From positions 32,321 through 96,320 of the forward strand of contig JACIYI010000010.1 in NCBI GenBank assembly GCA_014360005.1: a stretch of 64,000 nt of DNA, written 5' to 3'. The stretch is from Candidatus Aminicenantota bacterium (lineage in GTDB: Bacteria > Acidobacteriota > Aminicenantia > Aminicenantales > Saccharicenantaceae). Shown one piece after another: positions 17,263 to 25,170 of this stretch. Numbering within the stretch: the first letter of the stretch is position 1; each line of letters starts with the position of its first letter. Made by a program: the position numbers and the translations under genes. The notes under the pieces were generated by a model. That model made no database searches and was not told the DNA's origin. It saw nothing but the letters and a program-made list of their open reading frames with translations.

Positions 17263-18198
17263 TTACTTCCCGCTTTCTCCGGCTTCTTCTTCCAGACGGC
17301 GGATGAAAACGTCTTCAAGGCTCGGTACAATCGGCCTTAGCTCAAATTGGCCCGGCACTGATTGGGCCAGCTTCTTTTTGATCCCAGCCATTGCCCCCGG
17401 TTCCAGCAGAAGGTGCAGCCTCAATCCGAACAGCGAGGCCTGCTTGATTTCAGGCTGCTGTTTCAGCCATTCGTAGGCCTGGAGCGGTTGGCTGCAGGTT
17501 AATTCCAGAAGATTCTCTGGAAAATACTTCATTTTTATCTCCTGCGGACTGCCGGCGGCGATAATCCTTCCGGCATGGATTATTCGCAGCTCGTGGCAGT
17601 ACTCAGCTTCGTCCAGGTAGTGAGTAGTGACAAAGACTGTCCGGCCCCGGTCCGCCTGTTCATAAATCAGGTCCCAGAACTTCCGCCGGGCCAGCGGGTC
17701 CACCCCGCCCGTCGGTTCATCCAGGAAAATTATTTCCGGTTCATGAAGCAGGGCACAGCTCAGGGCCAGACGCTGCCGCCAGCCGGTCGGAAGCTCAGTC
17801 GCCAGGGTATTCTCCAGCCCTTCCAGAGCAGTAAGTTTCTTGAGGCGGGCCAGACTGGTGCTCATTTTTTCCCCTTTCAGGCCATATACCCGGCCAAAAA
17901 ACTCCAGGTTTTCTTCGACCGTCAGGTCCAGGTACAGAGAAAATCTTTGCGACATGTAGCCTATGACCTTCTTAATCCTGTCCGCTTCTTTGGCAACGTC
18001 TAACCCGGCCACCCGGGCCCGGCCAGAAGTCGGCCGGAGCAGGCCGCAGAGCATCCTGATGGTCGTGGATTTACCCACCCCGTTAGCCCCCAGAAAACCA
18101 AAAATCGTTCCAGACTTAATAACAAATGATATACCGTCAACGGCAGTGAAAGAGCCGAATTTCTTGGTCAGCCGGTCGACTTCAATTGTCGGTCTCAT
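17263..18198 (-). CDS. ABC transporter ATP-binding protein (YbhF C-half-like)
   Basis: A 311-residue ATPase of the drug-efflux/ABC-2 type. Walker A is GANGVGKST, the Q-loop region is YMSQRFSLYLDLTVEENL, Walker B is IIFLDEPTGGVDP and the switch His is in VFVTTHYLDEAEY. The signature motif is degenerate, LPTGWRQ instead of LSGGQ, as seen in the second nucleotide-binding half of YbhF-like pairs. The first ATPase (18182-19123) keeps LSGGM, so the pair is asymmetric. ATG 18198 (after GAGG) is preferred to the upstream TTG. Confidence 0.9.
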   Translation of the reverse strand: MRPTIEVDRLTKKFGSFTAVDGISFVIKSGTIFGFLGANGVGKSTTIRMLCGLLRPTSGRARVAGLDVAKEADRIKKVIGYMSQRFSLYLDLTVEENLEFFGRVYGLKGEKMSTSLARLKKLTALEGLENTLATELPTGWRQRLALSCALLHEPEIIFLDEPTGGVDPLARRKFWDLIYEQADRGRTVFVTTHYLDEAEYCHELRIIHAGRIIAAGSPQEIKMKYFPENLLELTCSQPLQAYEWLKQQPEIKQASLFGLRLHLLLEPGAMAGIKKKLAQSVPGQFELRPIVPSLEDVFIRRLEEEAGESGK

Positions 18199-19123
18199 TC
18201 TTAGCCTCAAGGCCTTCTTTCATCATAAGAATAAAGACGTTCTCCAGCGACGGCTGGATTTCAGTCAGGCTCTGGATGGCCACCCCGACCCGAGCTAATT
18301 GTCTTTCCAGGTTCTGAAGAGAATAAGCTTCGGGCAGAACCAGGTGGAGGCGGTCGCCAAAAAGCTGAATATCCAGGAATTCGCTGAACTCTTTCAATCC
18401 CTGCTGCAGGCGTCGGCTGTTGGCAGAAATTACTTCCACCAGTCGCGCCTTGAATCCTTCCTTGATTTTTTCTGGCCGGTCACAGGCCAGCACCCGGCCC
18501 TGGAGAATGAAAGCCACCCGTGAGGCCCGCTCCGCTTCATCCAGGTAAGGTGTGGTCATCAGGATGGATTTTCCCTGCTGCTGCAGTCGGAAGAGAATTT
18601 GCCAGAAATCCCGGCGGGAAACCGGATCCACTCCGGTAGTCGGTTCATCCAGCAACAGTATTTCCGGCCGGTGGACCAGGGTACAGGCCAGAGCCAGCTT
18701 CTGTTTCATCCCGCCCGAGAGCTGCCGAGCCAGGCGCGGCCTGAATGGCTGCAGCCTGGTAAATTCCAGCAGAGAATTGATAAGCACCCCGTAATCGGAG
18801 GTCCCATAGAGCTCGGCAAAAAATACCAGGTTTTCCTCGACCGTCAGGTCTTCATACAGGCTGAAGCCCTGCGGCAGATAGCCGATTCGGGCTCGAAGGT
18901 CTGAACTAAACCTGATAACTTTCTGGCCGAAAAGCTCGATTTCCCCGGAATCGGGTTTTTCCAGCCCGCACAGTAATTTCAGGGCGGTGCTTTTGCCGGC
19001 GCCATCCGGCCCGACCAGGCAGAGAAATTCACCGGCTAAAAGGTCAACTGAAAAAGAAGACAGAGCCTCAACCCGGCCAAAATACTTCTTAAGTTCCCGG
19101 GCCCTCAGAACCGGCTCGACCAT
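18182..19123 (-). CDS. ABC transporter ATP-binding protein (YbhF N-half-like)
   Basis: A 313-residue ATPase with Walker A GPDGAGKST, Q-loop YLPQGFSLYEDLTVEENL, signature QLSGGMKQKLALACTLVHRP, Walker B ILLLDEPTTGVDP and TTPYLDEAERASRV (Tyr in place of the usual switch His). It overlaps the next ATPase gene by 17 nt. In E. coli the two halves are fused in YbhF; here they are separate genes. An AAGGA ribosome site precedes the ATG at 19123. Confidence 0.92.
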   Translation of the reverse strand: MVEPVLRARELKKYFGRVEALSSFSVDLLAGEFLCLVGPDGAGKSTALKLLCGLEKPDSGEIELFGQKVIRFSSDLRARIGYLPQGFSLYEDLTVEENLVFFAELYGTSDYGVLINSLLEFTRLQPFRPRLARQLSGGMKQKLALACTLVHRPEILLLDEPTTGVDPVSRRDFWQILFRLQQQGKSILMTTPYLDEAERASRVAFILQGRVLACDRPEKIKEGFKARLVEVISANSRRLQQGLKEFSEFLDIQLFGDRLHLVLPEAYSLQNLERQLARVGVAIQSLTEIQPSLENVFILMMKEGLEAKNETDN

Positions 19124-19135
19124 TTTATCCTTCGT

Positions 19136-20149
19136 TCATTCAGCTCTGATCACAGCCTCGGCCGGCAGGCCGGGCTTGAGCTGACCCTCAGGGTTGGGCA
19201 GTTCAATTTTTACGGCGAAAACCAGTTTGACCCGGTCTTCCCTGGTCTGGATATTTTTCGGAGTGAATTCGGCTTCGGGCGAGAGGTAAACGACCCGACC
19301 CTCAAAGATTTTGCCCGGAAAGCTGTCGATGGTAACTTCGGTCGCTCCCCCGAGCCGGACCCGCCCCAGCTCTTTAGCCGTGACATAAACCCAGAGATAG
19401 ACCGGGTCCAGAGAGGAGATGGTCACCAGGGTAGTGCCGGGATTGACCAGCTCGCCCGGCTCCACCGCTTTCTCCGTCACCACGCCCTCTACCGGGGACA
19501 TAACCTTTGAATCTTCTATATTCTTTTTCAGCAGGTCGACCGCCGCTTCCGCCTGGCGCAGTCTGGCTTCAGCCGCTTCTATTTCTTCGGGCCGGGCCAG
19601 GCTTTTCATTTTCTTCAGAGCTTCCTGGGCCTGATGGTGCTGGGCTTCGGCCAGGGCTAATCTGGTTTCAGCCTCTTCTTTCTGCCTTTGAGTGATACTT
19701 CCCTGTTCATAAAGGCGGCGAAAACGACCGGCATCATTCCTGGCCTGTTCCAGGTTTACTTCTGCCTGCTTGAGCTGCTGCTCGGCCTGGCTGATGTCTT
19801 CGCTGCGGGCCCCTTTCCTTAAGAGTTCAAGCTGGGCCCGGGCTGTGGCCACGGCCGCTTCGGCCTGCCTGAGCTGCAGGTCAAGGTATTCATGGTCGAG
19901 TTCCAGCAGAAGCTGGCCAGGCTTCACCGCCTGGCCCTCTTCCACCAGCACCTGGAGCACCCGGCCGCTTACCCTAGGGCTGATCCTGGCGGTGCGGCTT
20001 TCAACGGTGCCAGTAGCCCGGATCAGATTATTTTCTGCGGCTTTCTGGCAACCCGGGGTCAGGATGAGAATAAAGCCAAATAAGGCCACACTAAAAATAT
20101 AAACGAATGTCATCCCCACTTTTCTCGCACCAGATTTAGCAGTTTTCAT
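19136..20149 (-). CDS. HlyD/YbhG-type membrane fusion protein
   Basis: A 337-residue periplasmic adaptor for the ABC exporter. The N-terminus has a hydrophobic stretch ending in LILTPGC, which may be a lipoprotein cleavage site although the Pro is unusual. The biotinyl-lipoyl-like hairpin starts ARISPRVSGRVLQVLVEEG and closes with VMSPVEGVVTEKAVEPGELV; between them lies a long alpha-helical hairpin rich in Ala, Glu and Gln (residues ~85-190). The beta-barrel domain follows. Its ATG overlaps the tetR stop by 4 nt and the first ATPase starts 12 nt downstream. Confidence 0.92.
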   Translation of the reverse strand: MKTAKSGARKVGMTFVYIFSVALFGFILILTPGCQKAAENNLIRATGTVESRTARISPRVSGRVLQVLVEEGQAVKPGQLLLELDHEYLDLQLRQAEAAVATARAQLELLRKGARSEDISQAEQQLKQAEVNLEQARNDAGRFRRLYEQGSITQRQKEEAETRLALAEAQHHQAQEALKKMKSLARPEEIEAAEARLRQAEAAVDLLKKNIEDSKVMSPVEGVVTEKAVEPGELVNPGTTLVTISSLDPVYLWVYVTAKELGRVRLGGATEVTIDSFPGKIFEGRVVYLSPEAEFTPKNIQTREDRVKLVFAVKIELPNPEGQLKPGLPAEAVIRAE

Positions 20150-20808
20150 TTCTTCCTCACTTTCCGGCTGGGCTTGTAGGCGGACATCTTTCCGGATTTT
20201 TCTTCCACAAATATTCCGTAAAAAACGATATCAATGATGCTCTGCAGCAGCTCCGAGGGAGAATAATCATGGCTGATGATCCAGTCGGGATTCATGAATT
20301 CCTGGACCAGGTACCAGAACATCTCCAGGAACAACCGGCCGTCCAGGTCCGATTTTATTTCTCCCTTCTTTATGCCCTCCAGGATGACCTCCGAGACCAG
20401 AGGAAATACCTGTTGCCGGCGGAAACTATCCATTTCTTGCCAGAGGTCGGGTAGCTTCTGCCTCAGATCCCTGATGAAATCCCGGCTGATAGCTGACATG
20501 AACCGGCTGATGAATTCAAGATAGGCGGTCAGCCTGGCTCTGACCGGCAGCCGGTTATCCCTGACAATAACCTGCAACTGGCTCAAGACCCATTCTCTGC
20601 TTTCTTCCATAACTGCCCGTAAAAGAGATTCTTTATCCGGAAAGTAGCGGTAGATGGTAGCTTTGCTGATGCCCAGGTCTTCGGCCAGTTCGTCCAGGCT
20701 AAGGCGGCTGTAGCCATATTTGAAAAAAAGTTCCCGCGACCGTTTCAGAATTCGTTGCTTGAGGTCGGCCGCCGGCGATAATACTGATGAGACGATTTTA
20801 GTTTTCAT
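20146..20808 (-). CDS. TetR-family repressor (CecR-like) of the exporter operon
   Basis: A 220-residue TetR regulator. The helix-turn-helix is in LSLDELAEDLGISKATIYR followed by YFPDKESLLRAVME. The C-terminal ligand domain is divergent, as usual. It is the first gene of the exporter operon, so it most likely represses its own promoter and is released by an exported compound (inference by analogy with CecR and YbhGFSR). The ATG lies only about 7 nt after the -10 box, implying a leaderless transcript. The basic tail KPSRKVRKK is overlapped by the next gene. Confidence 0.88.
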   Translation of the reverse strand: MKTKIVSSVLSPAADLKQRILKRSRELFFKYGYSRLSLDELAEDLGISKATIYRYFPDKESLLRAVMEESREWVLSQLQVIVRDNRLPVRARLTAYLEFISRFMSAISRDFIRDLRQKLPDLWQEMDSFRRQQVFPLVSEVILEGIKKGEIKSDLDGRLFLEMFWYLVQEFMNPDWIISHDYSPSELLQSIIDIVFYGIFVEEKSGKMSAYKPSRKVRKK

Positions 20809-20814
20809 AGTTTC

Positions 20815-20842
20815 ATTATATTAAATCTCGGTCAACAGTCAA
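20815..20842 (-). promoter_or_regulatory. Promoter of the tetR-exporter operon
   Basis: Minus-strand TTGACT (20837-20842) and a perfect TATAAT (20815-20820) are 16 bp apart. The tetR ATG is at 20808, where transcription is expected to begin. TTGACTG and TTGACCG form a short direct repeat over the -35 and could be part of an operator. Confidence 0.7.
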
Positions 20843-20959
20843 GAGTTTTAGAGTTGGAGGTGAAGCCGGCCGCCGCAGTCGACGCTGGCTAATTTTGACT
20901 AAAGTCTTTTTCTTTTTGAACTTAAAATCTACAAAGATGGTAAAAAGGTCTGCTCCGGC

Positions 20960-22333
20960 TCAACCCTCAATGATGTCCAGGGGTGGGGTGGTCTTCCAGG
21001 CTCCGCGGGTGAAATCAGGAAATTTCACCGGCTCGGAGTTCCTGGCAACCGATTTTTCACTCAGAGCTGAAACCGCACTCCAGGCTGCGGCATCGTAAAC
21101 ATTCATGTCGGTGGGCTGGCCAGCTCTCAGACACTGCACCAGACGGTAATCTTCGATGAAATCCATCCCGCCGTGACCGCGTCCCTCCCCTTTCTGGCTC
21201 AGTTTCTTCCAGAGCGGATGCTCGAACTCAGCGGCATAGGTTTCGATGTCTTCCCAGCGGTGGGCCGGGCTGCGTCCCTCTACATATATTCTGTCCGGCC
21301 ATTTCTGCAGGATTCCCCTGGTCCCCTGGATTAGATGAATCCGGGTATATGGTCGTGGCAGGTTGGTATCATGAATCAGAATAACCGTCTTACCCAGCCT
21401 GGTCTTGATGAGAGAAGTGTTGACATCGCCCAGGGCAAATCGTTCCCGGGCCTGGGGAGAATCGGACCCGAATTTTTCCCGGGCATAAAGTTGCAGTCCC
21501 CGCGAGGGAGAACTCATGGAAACCAGGTAATCGAAGGCATCCCCCCGGTTAATATTCATACATTGAGCTACCGGGCCGAGACCATGAGTCGGGTAAAGGT
21601 TGCCATTCCTGGACCAGGAATGCTGCCGCCGCCACAGCCCTTCACCCTGGCTGCTGAATTTGACATCCCGCAAATCGTGTAGATAACCGGCCTCGGCGTG
21701 AAGGATTTCGCCCAGCAGTCCCCGCCTGACCATGTTCAGGCTCATCAGCTCCACCCGGTCATAACAGCAGTTTTCCATCATCACACAATGCTTCTTGTAC
21801 CTTTCGGCCGTCTCCACCAGCTGCCAGCATTCTTCCAGGGTAATGGCAGCCGGCACTTCAGTGGCCGCATGCTTGCCGTTCTTCATGGCTTCGACACAGA
21901 CCGGGACATGCCATTCCCAGGGAGTGGCGGTAAAAACCAGGTCCAGGTCTTCCTCCTCACACATTCTCCTGAAATCCCAGGGTCCGCGGGAATAGCCTCG
22001 CGGCCGGGAAAAGCCGGCTGCTTCCACCCAGTTCTGGGCCCGGATTACCTTCTCCTCAACAATGTCACAGATAGCTTTTATCTCCACCCCGTCGATGTTC
22101 AGAAAATTCTGCACATGAACCGAGCCCATGCCGCCCACGCCGACAAACCCCACCCTAACCACTTCCAGCGGCTTGGCAGCAAAGAGTGGACCATAATCAG
22201 AGCTGGCTTCCGGTCTGGCCTCCAGCTTCCCGGCCCGGCTCCCGAGCCACAGGCCGGCAGCTCCGCTCAGGCTCAGCTTGAGAAAATCCCGGCGGCTGCG
22301 GTTTTTTATTTCCTCTGCAGCTTTCTTATCCAT
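20960..22333 (-). CDS. Gfo/Idh/MocA-family protein, glycoside hydrolase family 109-like
   Basis: A 457-residue Tat substrate: NRSRRDFLKLSLSGAAGLWLG is a twin-arginine signal. The Rossmann domain begins VRVGFVGVGGMGSVHVQNF. Blocks such as MKNGKHAATEVPAAITLEECWQ, MMENCCYDRVELMSLNMVRRGL, AEAGYLHDLRD and NLYPTHGLGPVAQCMNINRGD match the GH109 group, which uses bound NAD to hydrolyse alpha-N-acetylgalactosaminides. The substrate is inferred from these blocks, and a secreted dehydrogenase remains possible. AAGGAGG precedes the ATG at 22333. It lies 58 nt after a barrel gene and a secreted M28 peptidase on the same strand, which would suit breakdown of glycoproteins outside the cytoplasm. Confidence 0.85.
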   Translation of the reverse strand: MDKKAAEEIKNRSRRDFLKLSLSGAAGLWLGSRAGKLEARPEASSDYGPLFAAKPLEVVRVGFVGVGGMGSVHVQNFLNIDGVEIKAICDIVEEKVIRAQNWVEAAGFSRPRGYSRGPWDFRRMCEEEDLDLVFTATPWEWHVPVCVEAMKNGKHAATEVPAAITLEECWQLVETAERYKKHCVMMENCCYDRVELMSLNMVRRGLLGEILHAEAGYLHDLRDVKFSSQGEGLWRRQHSWSRNGNLYPTHGLGPVAQCMNINRGDAFDYLVSMSSPSRGLQLYAREKFGSDSPQARERFALGDVNTSLIKTRLGKTVILIHDTNLPRPYTRIHLIQGTRGILQKWPDRIYVEGRSPAHRWEDIETYAAEFEHPLWKKLSQKGEGRGHGGMDFIEDYRLVQCLRAGQPTDMNVYDAAAWSAVSALSEKSVARNSEPVKFPDFTRGAWKTTPPLDIIEG

Positions 22334-22391
22334 AAGCTTTTCCTCCTTGTTGTATTTAATTAATCAAAATGACCAGAGTTTCTGGCCTGAG

Positions 22392-23006
22392 CTATATCCG
22401 AGTTCCCAGTCCGGCCTGAAGACTTAGACCGGCCAGATTAACCCGTCCCCCGCCGAGGAGCATTGAGTTCACGCCGGTGGGGATGGAGTCCCAGTTCACT
22501 CCGGCCCGCAGGTACCAGCGGCTCAGAAGCCGGAGATCAGCCGCCAGCTCGGCCCGAAAGTGGATTTTCTGGCCGTGGTAGGAAAGCTCGACCCCGGACC
22601 AGCTCTCATCATAGACGGACAGGGCTATCCCGGCTCCGGCTGCCAGCTGGAAACCGCCGGTCACCAGCCGGTACTTAAAAATAAGCGGAAAAGTCCAGCG
22701 GTAAAACTTAACCGGATAGACAGCCGGTTCCCCTTCCAGAGTCAGGGCCTGTCCACTGGCCTTAAAATAATGAACCCCGGTGGCCAGGCCCAGGTTGGAG
22801 CGGCTAAACAAATCAAGGGACAACCCAAGAGCCGGCAGCCGACCATAAAGCTGGCGAAATTCTGGCTGCCTGAAATTAAAAATGCCGGCTGCTAAAAAGG
22901 CCCTGGCTTCTACCGCCCCGGCTGGTAAGACCAGACCACAGAGACACCACAGCCCCAGGAGCAGGGCTGTGGCGGCTGGTCCTGTTTTTCTATGTCTGCT
23001 GTCCAT
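22392..23006 (-). CDS. Small outer-membrane beta-barrel-like protein, unknown function
   Basis: About 204 residues with a signal peptide (ATALLLGLWCLCGLVLPAGAVEA) and then alternating beta-strand-like segments such as LGLATGVHYF, FPLIFKYRLV, FQLAAGAGIALSVY and LAGLSLQAGLGTRI. This is the pattern of small outer-membrane barrels (OmpX/OprG-like), but no specific family is recognised. The ATG at 23006 is 5 nt after the M28 stop; a TTG at 23015 that overlaps that stop is an alternative start. The last residue is Ile rather than the Phe usual for barrels. Confidence 0.65.
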   Translation of the reverse strand: MDSRHRKTGPAATALLLGLWCLCGLVLPAGAVEARAFLAAGIFNFRQPEFRQLYGRLPALGLSLDLFSRSNLGLATGVHYFKASGQALTLEGEPAVYPVKFYRWTFPLIFKYRLVTGGFQLAAGAGIALSVYDESWSGVELSYHGQKIHFRAELAADLRLLSRWYLRAGVNWDSIPTGVNSMLLGGGRVNLAGLSLQAGLGTRI

Positions 23007-23011
23007 TTTCC

Positions 23012-24715
23012 TCAATTCCAGAAAAAATTAAAAACATTCCAGAATAGCTGGCGAAGGGAGCTAAGCGGGGTGAGCCCGGCATTGACTGCCAGCTCCCGGC
23101 TGAAATTACTCTCGCGATTCAGGCTGTCCAAGGCTGTCACCGTGTAATAAAAAACTGCCTCGGTTCCCAGGAGATTATCAACGTACTGGTTGTCCTGAAC
23201 CGGGCTGGAGTTGATTTTCTGGAAATTGGTGTGGGGCACCGAGCTGCGATAGACGTTATAGCCGGCCGCGCCCGGAACCGGGTCCCAGCTCAGGTGTACG
23301 GCCTTAAGGTGGTTAAAGATCGAAGCCTGAGTGCTAAGGCTCAAGTTAAAATTCCGCGGAGTAGACGGATAGCCGGGCCTGATTACCTGGGCCAGGTCAG
23401 CCAGGCTGATAAGAGAACCCCTGGCCGCCGCCCGGTAAAAATCAAAATTCAGGGTATCAAAGGTATCGGTAGTCTTGTGATAATAAGGATTGGGGACGCT
23501 GGCATCTTCAATGGCACAGATAGCTGCTATTCCCCTGTCCCAGAATGGGGCATGGTCCGAGTAAACAAAAGAGGCATCTATTATTTTCTTGCCCTGGACC
23601 GGGCCATAAGTTCCGGCCAGGGCTGCCACCCGATCCACCAGCCAGCCGGAAGACCTGTTGCCAATCACATCCAGGTCTTCGGGCAGGTAATCGGCATAGG
23701 CCACCATGTCCAGGTTAAGGACACCCAGGATATTTTCGGCTGGATTGAGTCTCTCCTGGACATAGCGCAGGCTGCCGATGAGCCCCTGTTCCTCGGCCGA
23801 GAACAGGATAAACCTGACAGTAAAGTCAAGGGGACGGCTGGCCACAATCCGGGCCGCTTCCATCACGGCCGCCGTGCCCGAAGCATTATCATCAGCTCCA
23901 GGAGCCAGGGTCCAGCGCTGGTCGGAAATGGAATCATAGTGGGCGCAGATTATCACCACCTGTTCCGGGTAGGTCTGGCCCGTCACCTGAGAAATAACAT
24001 TACGGCAGAGATAGCTGCTGTAATAAAATTCCTGGTAGCTCACTGGAAGTCCCAGGCTGACAAAATAATTGTAAATATACTGGCCGGCCTGGAGACAGTT
24101 CCCGGTCGGAGCATAACGGGTGCCGAAGTTTTGCAGGTCAATAACGCTGCCGCGTAGATTGTCAGCCGACACTTCAGCCGCCAGCTGTTCATAGAGCTGG
24201 TCCTGAGCTCGCTGCCAGATGAATTCTTCTGGCAGCAGGATAACCCCGGATACGGGATGGCCTTTGTCCGGCAACAGCCGGCGCCTGACGGTAAGCGGCA
24301 GCTGTTCCAGTTCAGCCGGGTTTCGAGCCAGCACCAGGTAATCATTCCCTTCAAGAAAAATAGTTCGGAAACGACTGCGGATAAATTCTAAGTCGGCCGT
24401 CAGGCTGGGCCTGGCAATGGCATAAACCAGGCTGCGGTCGTAAACGGTCAGCAGCCTGAAGTTAAGGCCAGAGCTTATCAGTTTTAAGCTTTCTTCCCTG
24501 TCCAGGCGCAGGAGGTAGCTGCCCTGAAGCTCCTGTAGGCATTCTACTTTTTCCCGCACCAGGATGGCTTCCAGGCGAGGCTGGTTTTTGGGAATCTGAA
24601 CCAGTCGCAGAGAAACCGGCTGGACCCGGGTCAGAGCCGGAGTTAAACTCAGGCCAAAAAATAGAACCACCGGCAACAGCAGCAAAACCCGGCACTTAGA
24701 TTTAAGATTGTTCAT
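23012..24715 (-). CDS. Secreted M28-family metallopeptidase with C-terminal FN3-like domain
   Basis: A 567-residue exported aminopeptidase-type protein. A signal peptide (CRVLLLLPVVLFFGLSLTPA) is followed by a ~160-residue region without a recognised family. The M28 catalytic core carries the two-zinc ligand set: His259 (ICAHYDS), Asp275 (APGADDNASG), Glu308/309 (FSAEEQGLIGS), Asp336 (VLNLDMVAY) and His388 (VYSDHAPFW). Residues ~455-545 resemble a fibronectin type III domain (LSWDPVPGAAGYNVYRSS). It would release amino acids from peptides outside the inner membrane. First gene of a three-gene minus-strand unit. Confidence 0.92.
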   Translation of the reverse strand: MNNLKSKCRVLLLLPVVLFFGLSLTPALTRVQPVSLRLVQIPKNQPRLEAILVREKVECLQELQGSYLLRLDREESLKLISSGLNFRLLTVYDRSLVYAIARPSLTADLEFIRSRFRTIFLEGNDYLVLARNPAELEQLPLTVRRRLLPDKGHPVSGVILLPEEFIWQRAQDQLYEQLAAEVSADNLRGSVIDLQNFGTRYAPTGNCLQAGQYIYNYFVSLGLPVSYQEFYYSSYLCRNVISQVTGQTYPEQVVIICAHYDSISDQRWTLAPGADDNASGTAAVMEAARIVASRPLDFTVRFILFSAEEQGLIGSLRYVQERLNPAENILGVLNLDMVAYADYLPEDLDVIGNRSSGWLVDRVAALAGTYGPVQGKKIIDASFVYSDHAPFWDRGIAAICAIEDASVPNPYYHKTTDTFDTLNFDFYRAAARGSLISLADLAQVIRPGYPSTPRNFNLSLSTQASIFNHLKAVHLSWDPVPGAAGYNVYRSSVPHTNFQKINSSPVQDNQYVDNLLGTEAVFYYTVTALDSLNRESNFSRELAVNAGLTPLSSLRQLFWNVFNFFWN

Positions 24716-24953
24716 TTTCCTGTCATAATAATTTATGAAATCTCCCGGTGCAATGCAAGGAGAGTAACGATTTAATCTGGAAGCAGGTAAGGACTTGGCT
24801 TCCGACTCACCCTGATTTCAAATAAGACTTTCCGTTAAAACATTATTTAACCACTAATTCTTCTCTACGCGGTGGCTTCCAATCAGACGGCCCGCCTCGG
24901 AAGCTCAAGCTGGCTCCCTTTTCCAATTCCTAAAATCAAATCTGGGCCTGGTC

Positions 24954-24981
24954 TTGACAAATATCTTCATCTGGCTAAAAT
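24954..24981 (+). promoter_or_regulatory. Promoter of the trpB2 gene with a long leader
   Basis: A perfect TTGACA (24954-24959) and TAAAAT (24976-24981) are 16 bp apart. Transcription would start near 24988, giving a leader of ~180 nt before the ATG at 25171. The 24716-24953 part of the 455-bp gap shows no gene or repeat. Confidence 0.65.
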
Positions 24982-25007
24982 AACCGACGATGTTGCCTTT
25001 CAATTTG

Positions 25008-25055
25008 CACCGGACCACTTGCCACATCTGCGCCGCCGGTGTTTCTTTTTCCTTT
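25008..25055 (+). terminator. Attenuator-like hairpin in the trpB2 leader
   Basis: CACCGG (25008-25013) pairs perfectly with CCGGTG (25036-25041), with a 22-nt loop, and is followed by a pyrimidine tract with a run of five T (25042-25055). The place is right for premature termination in the leader. The stem is short for its loop and the T-tract is interrupted by C, so this is tentative. No leader peptide rich in Trp was found. Confidence 0.35.
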
Positions 25056-25071
25056 CCTGCCTGGTTCTGGT

Positions 25072-25089
25072 GGGCGGCTTAGCCCGCCC
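25072..25089 (+). repeat. GC-rich hairpin in the trpB2 leader
   Basis: GGGCGG (25072-25077) and CCGCCC (25084-25089) form a 6-bp all-GC stem with loop CTTAGC. It lies ~80 nt upstream of the start codon. No T-run follows directly. It could be an anti-terminator or mRNA stability element. Confidence 0.4.
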
Positions 25090-25170
25090 GGAGTCTGTCA
25101 TCTTGCCGTTCCCTTTTATTTAAACCGTCTGATCTCTATTTCCATTTACCAGGATTAAAGGAGGAAAAAG

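Noticed and set aside
17263..18198. Second ABC ATPase as a pseudogene because of its degenerate signature
   Set aside because: Walker A, Walker B, Q-loop and switch His are intact and the frame is complete; degenerate signatures are usual in such asymmetric pairs.
24872..25123. Possible 83-residue leader peptide before trpB2
   Set aside because: It has a single Trp, no ribosome site, and the promoter lies inside it, so it cannot be a translated leader of the mRNA.
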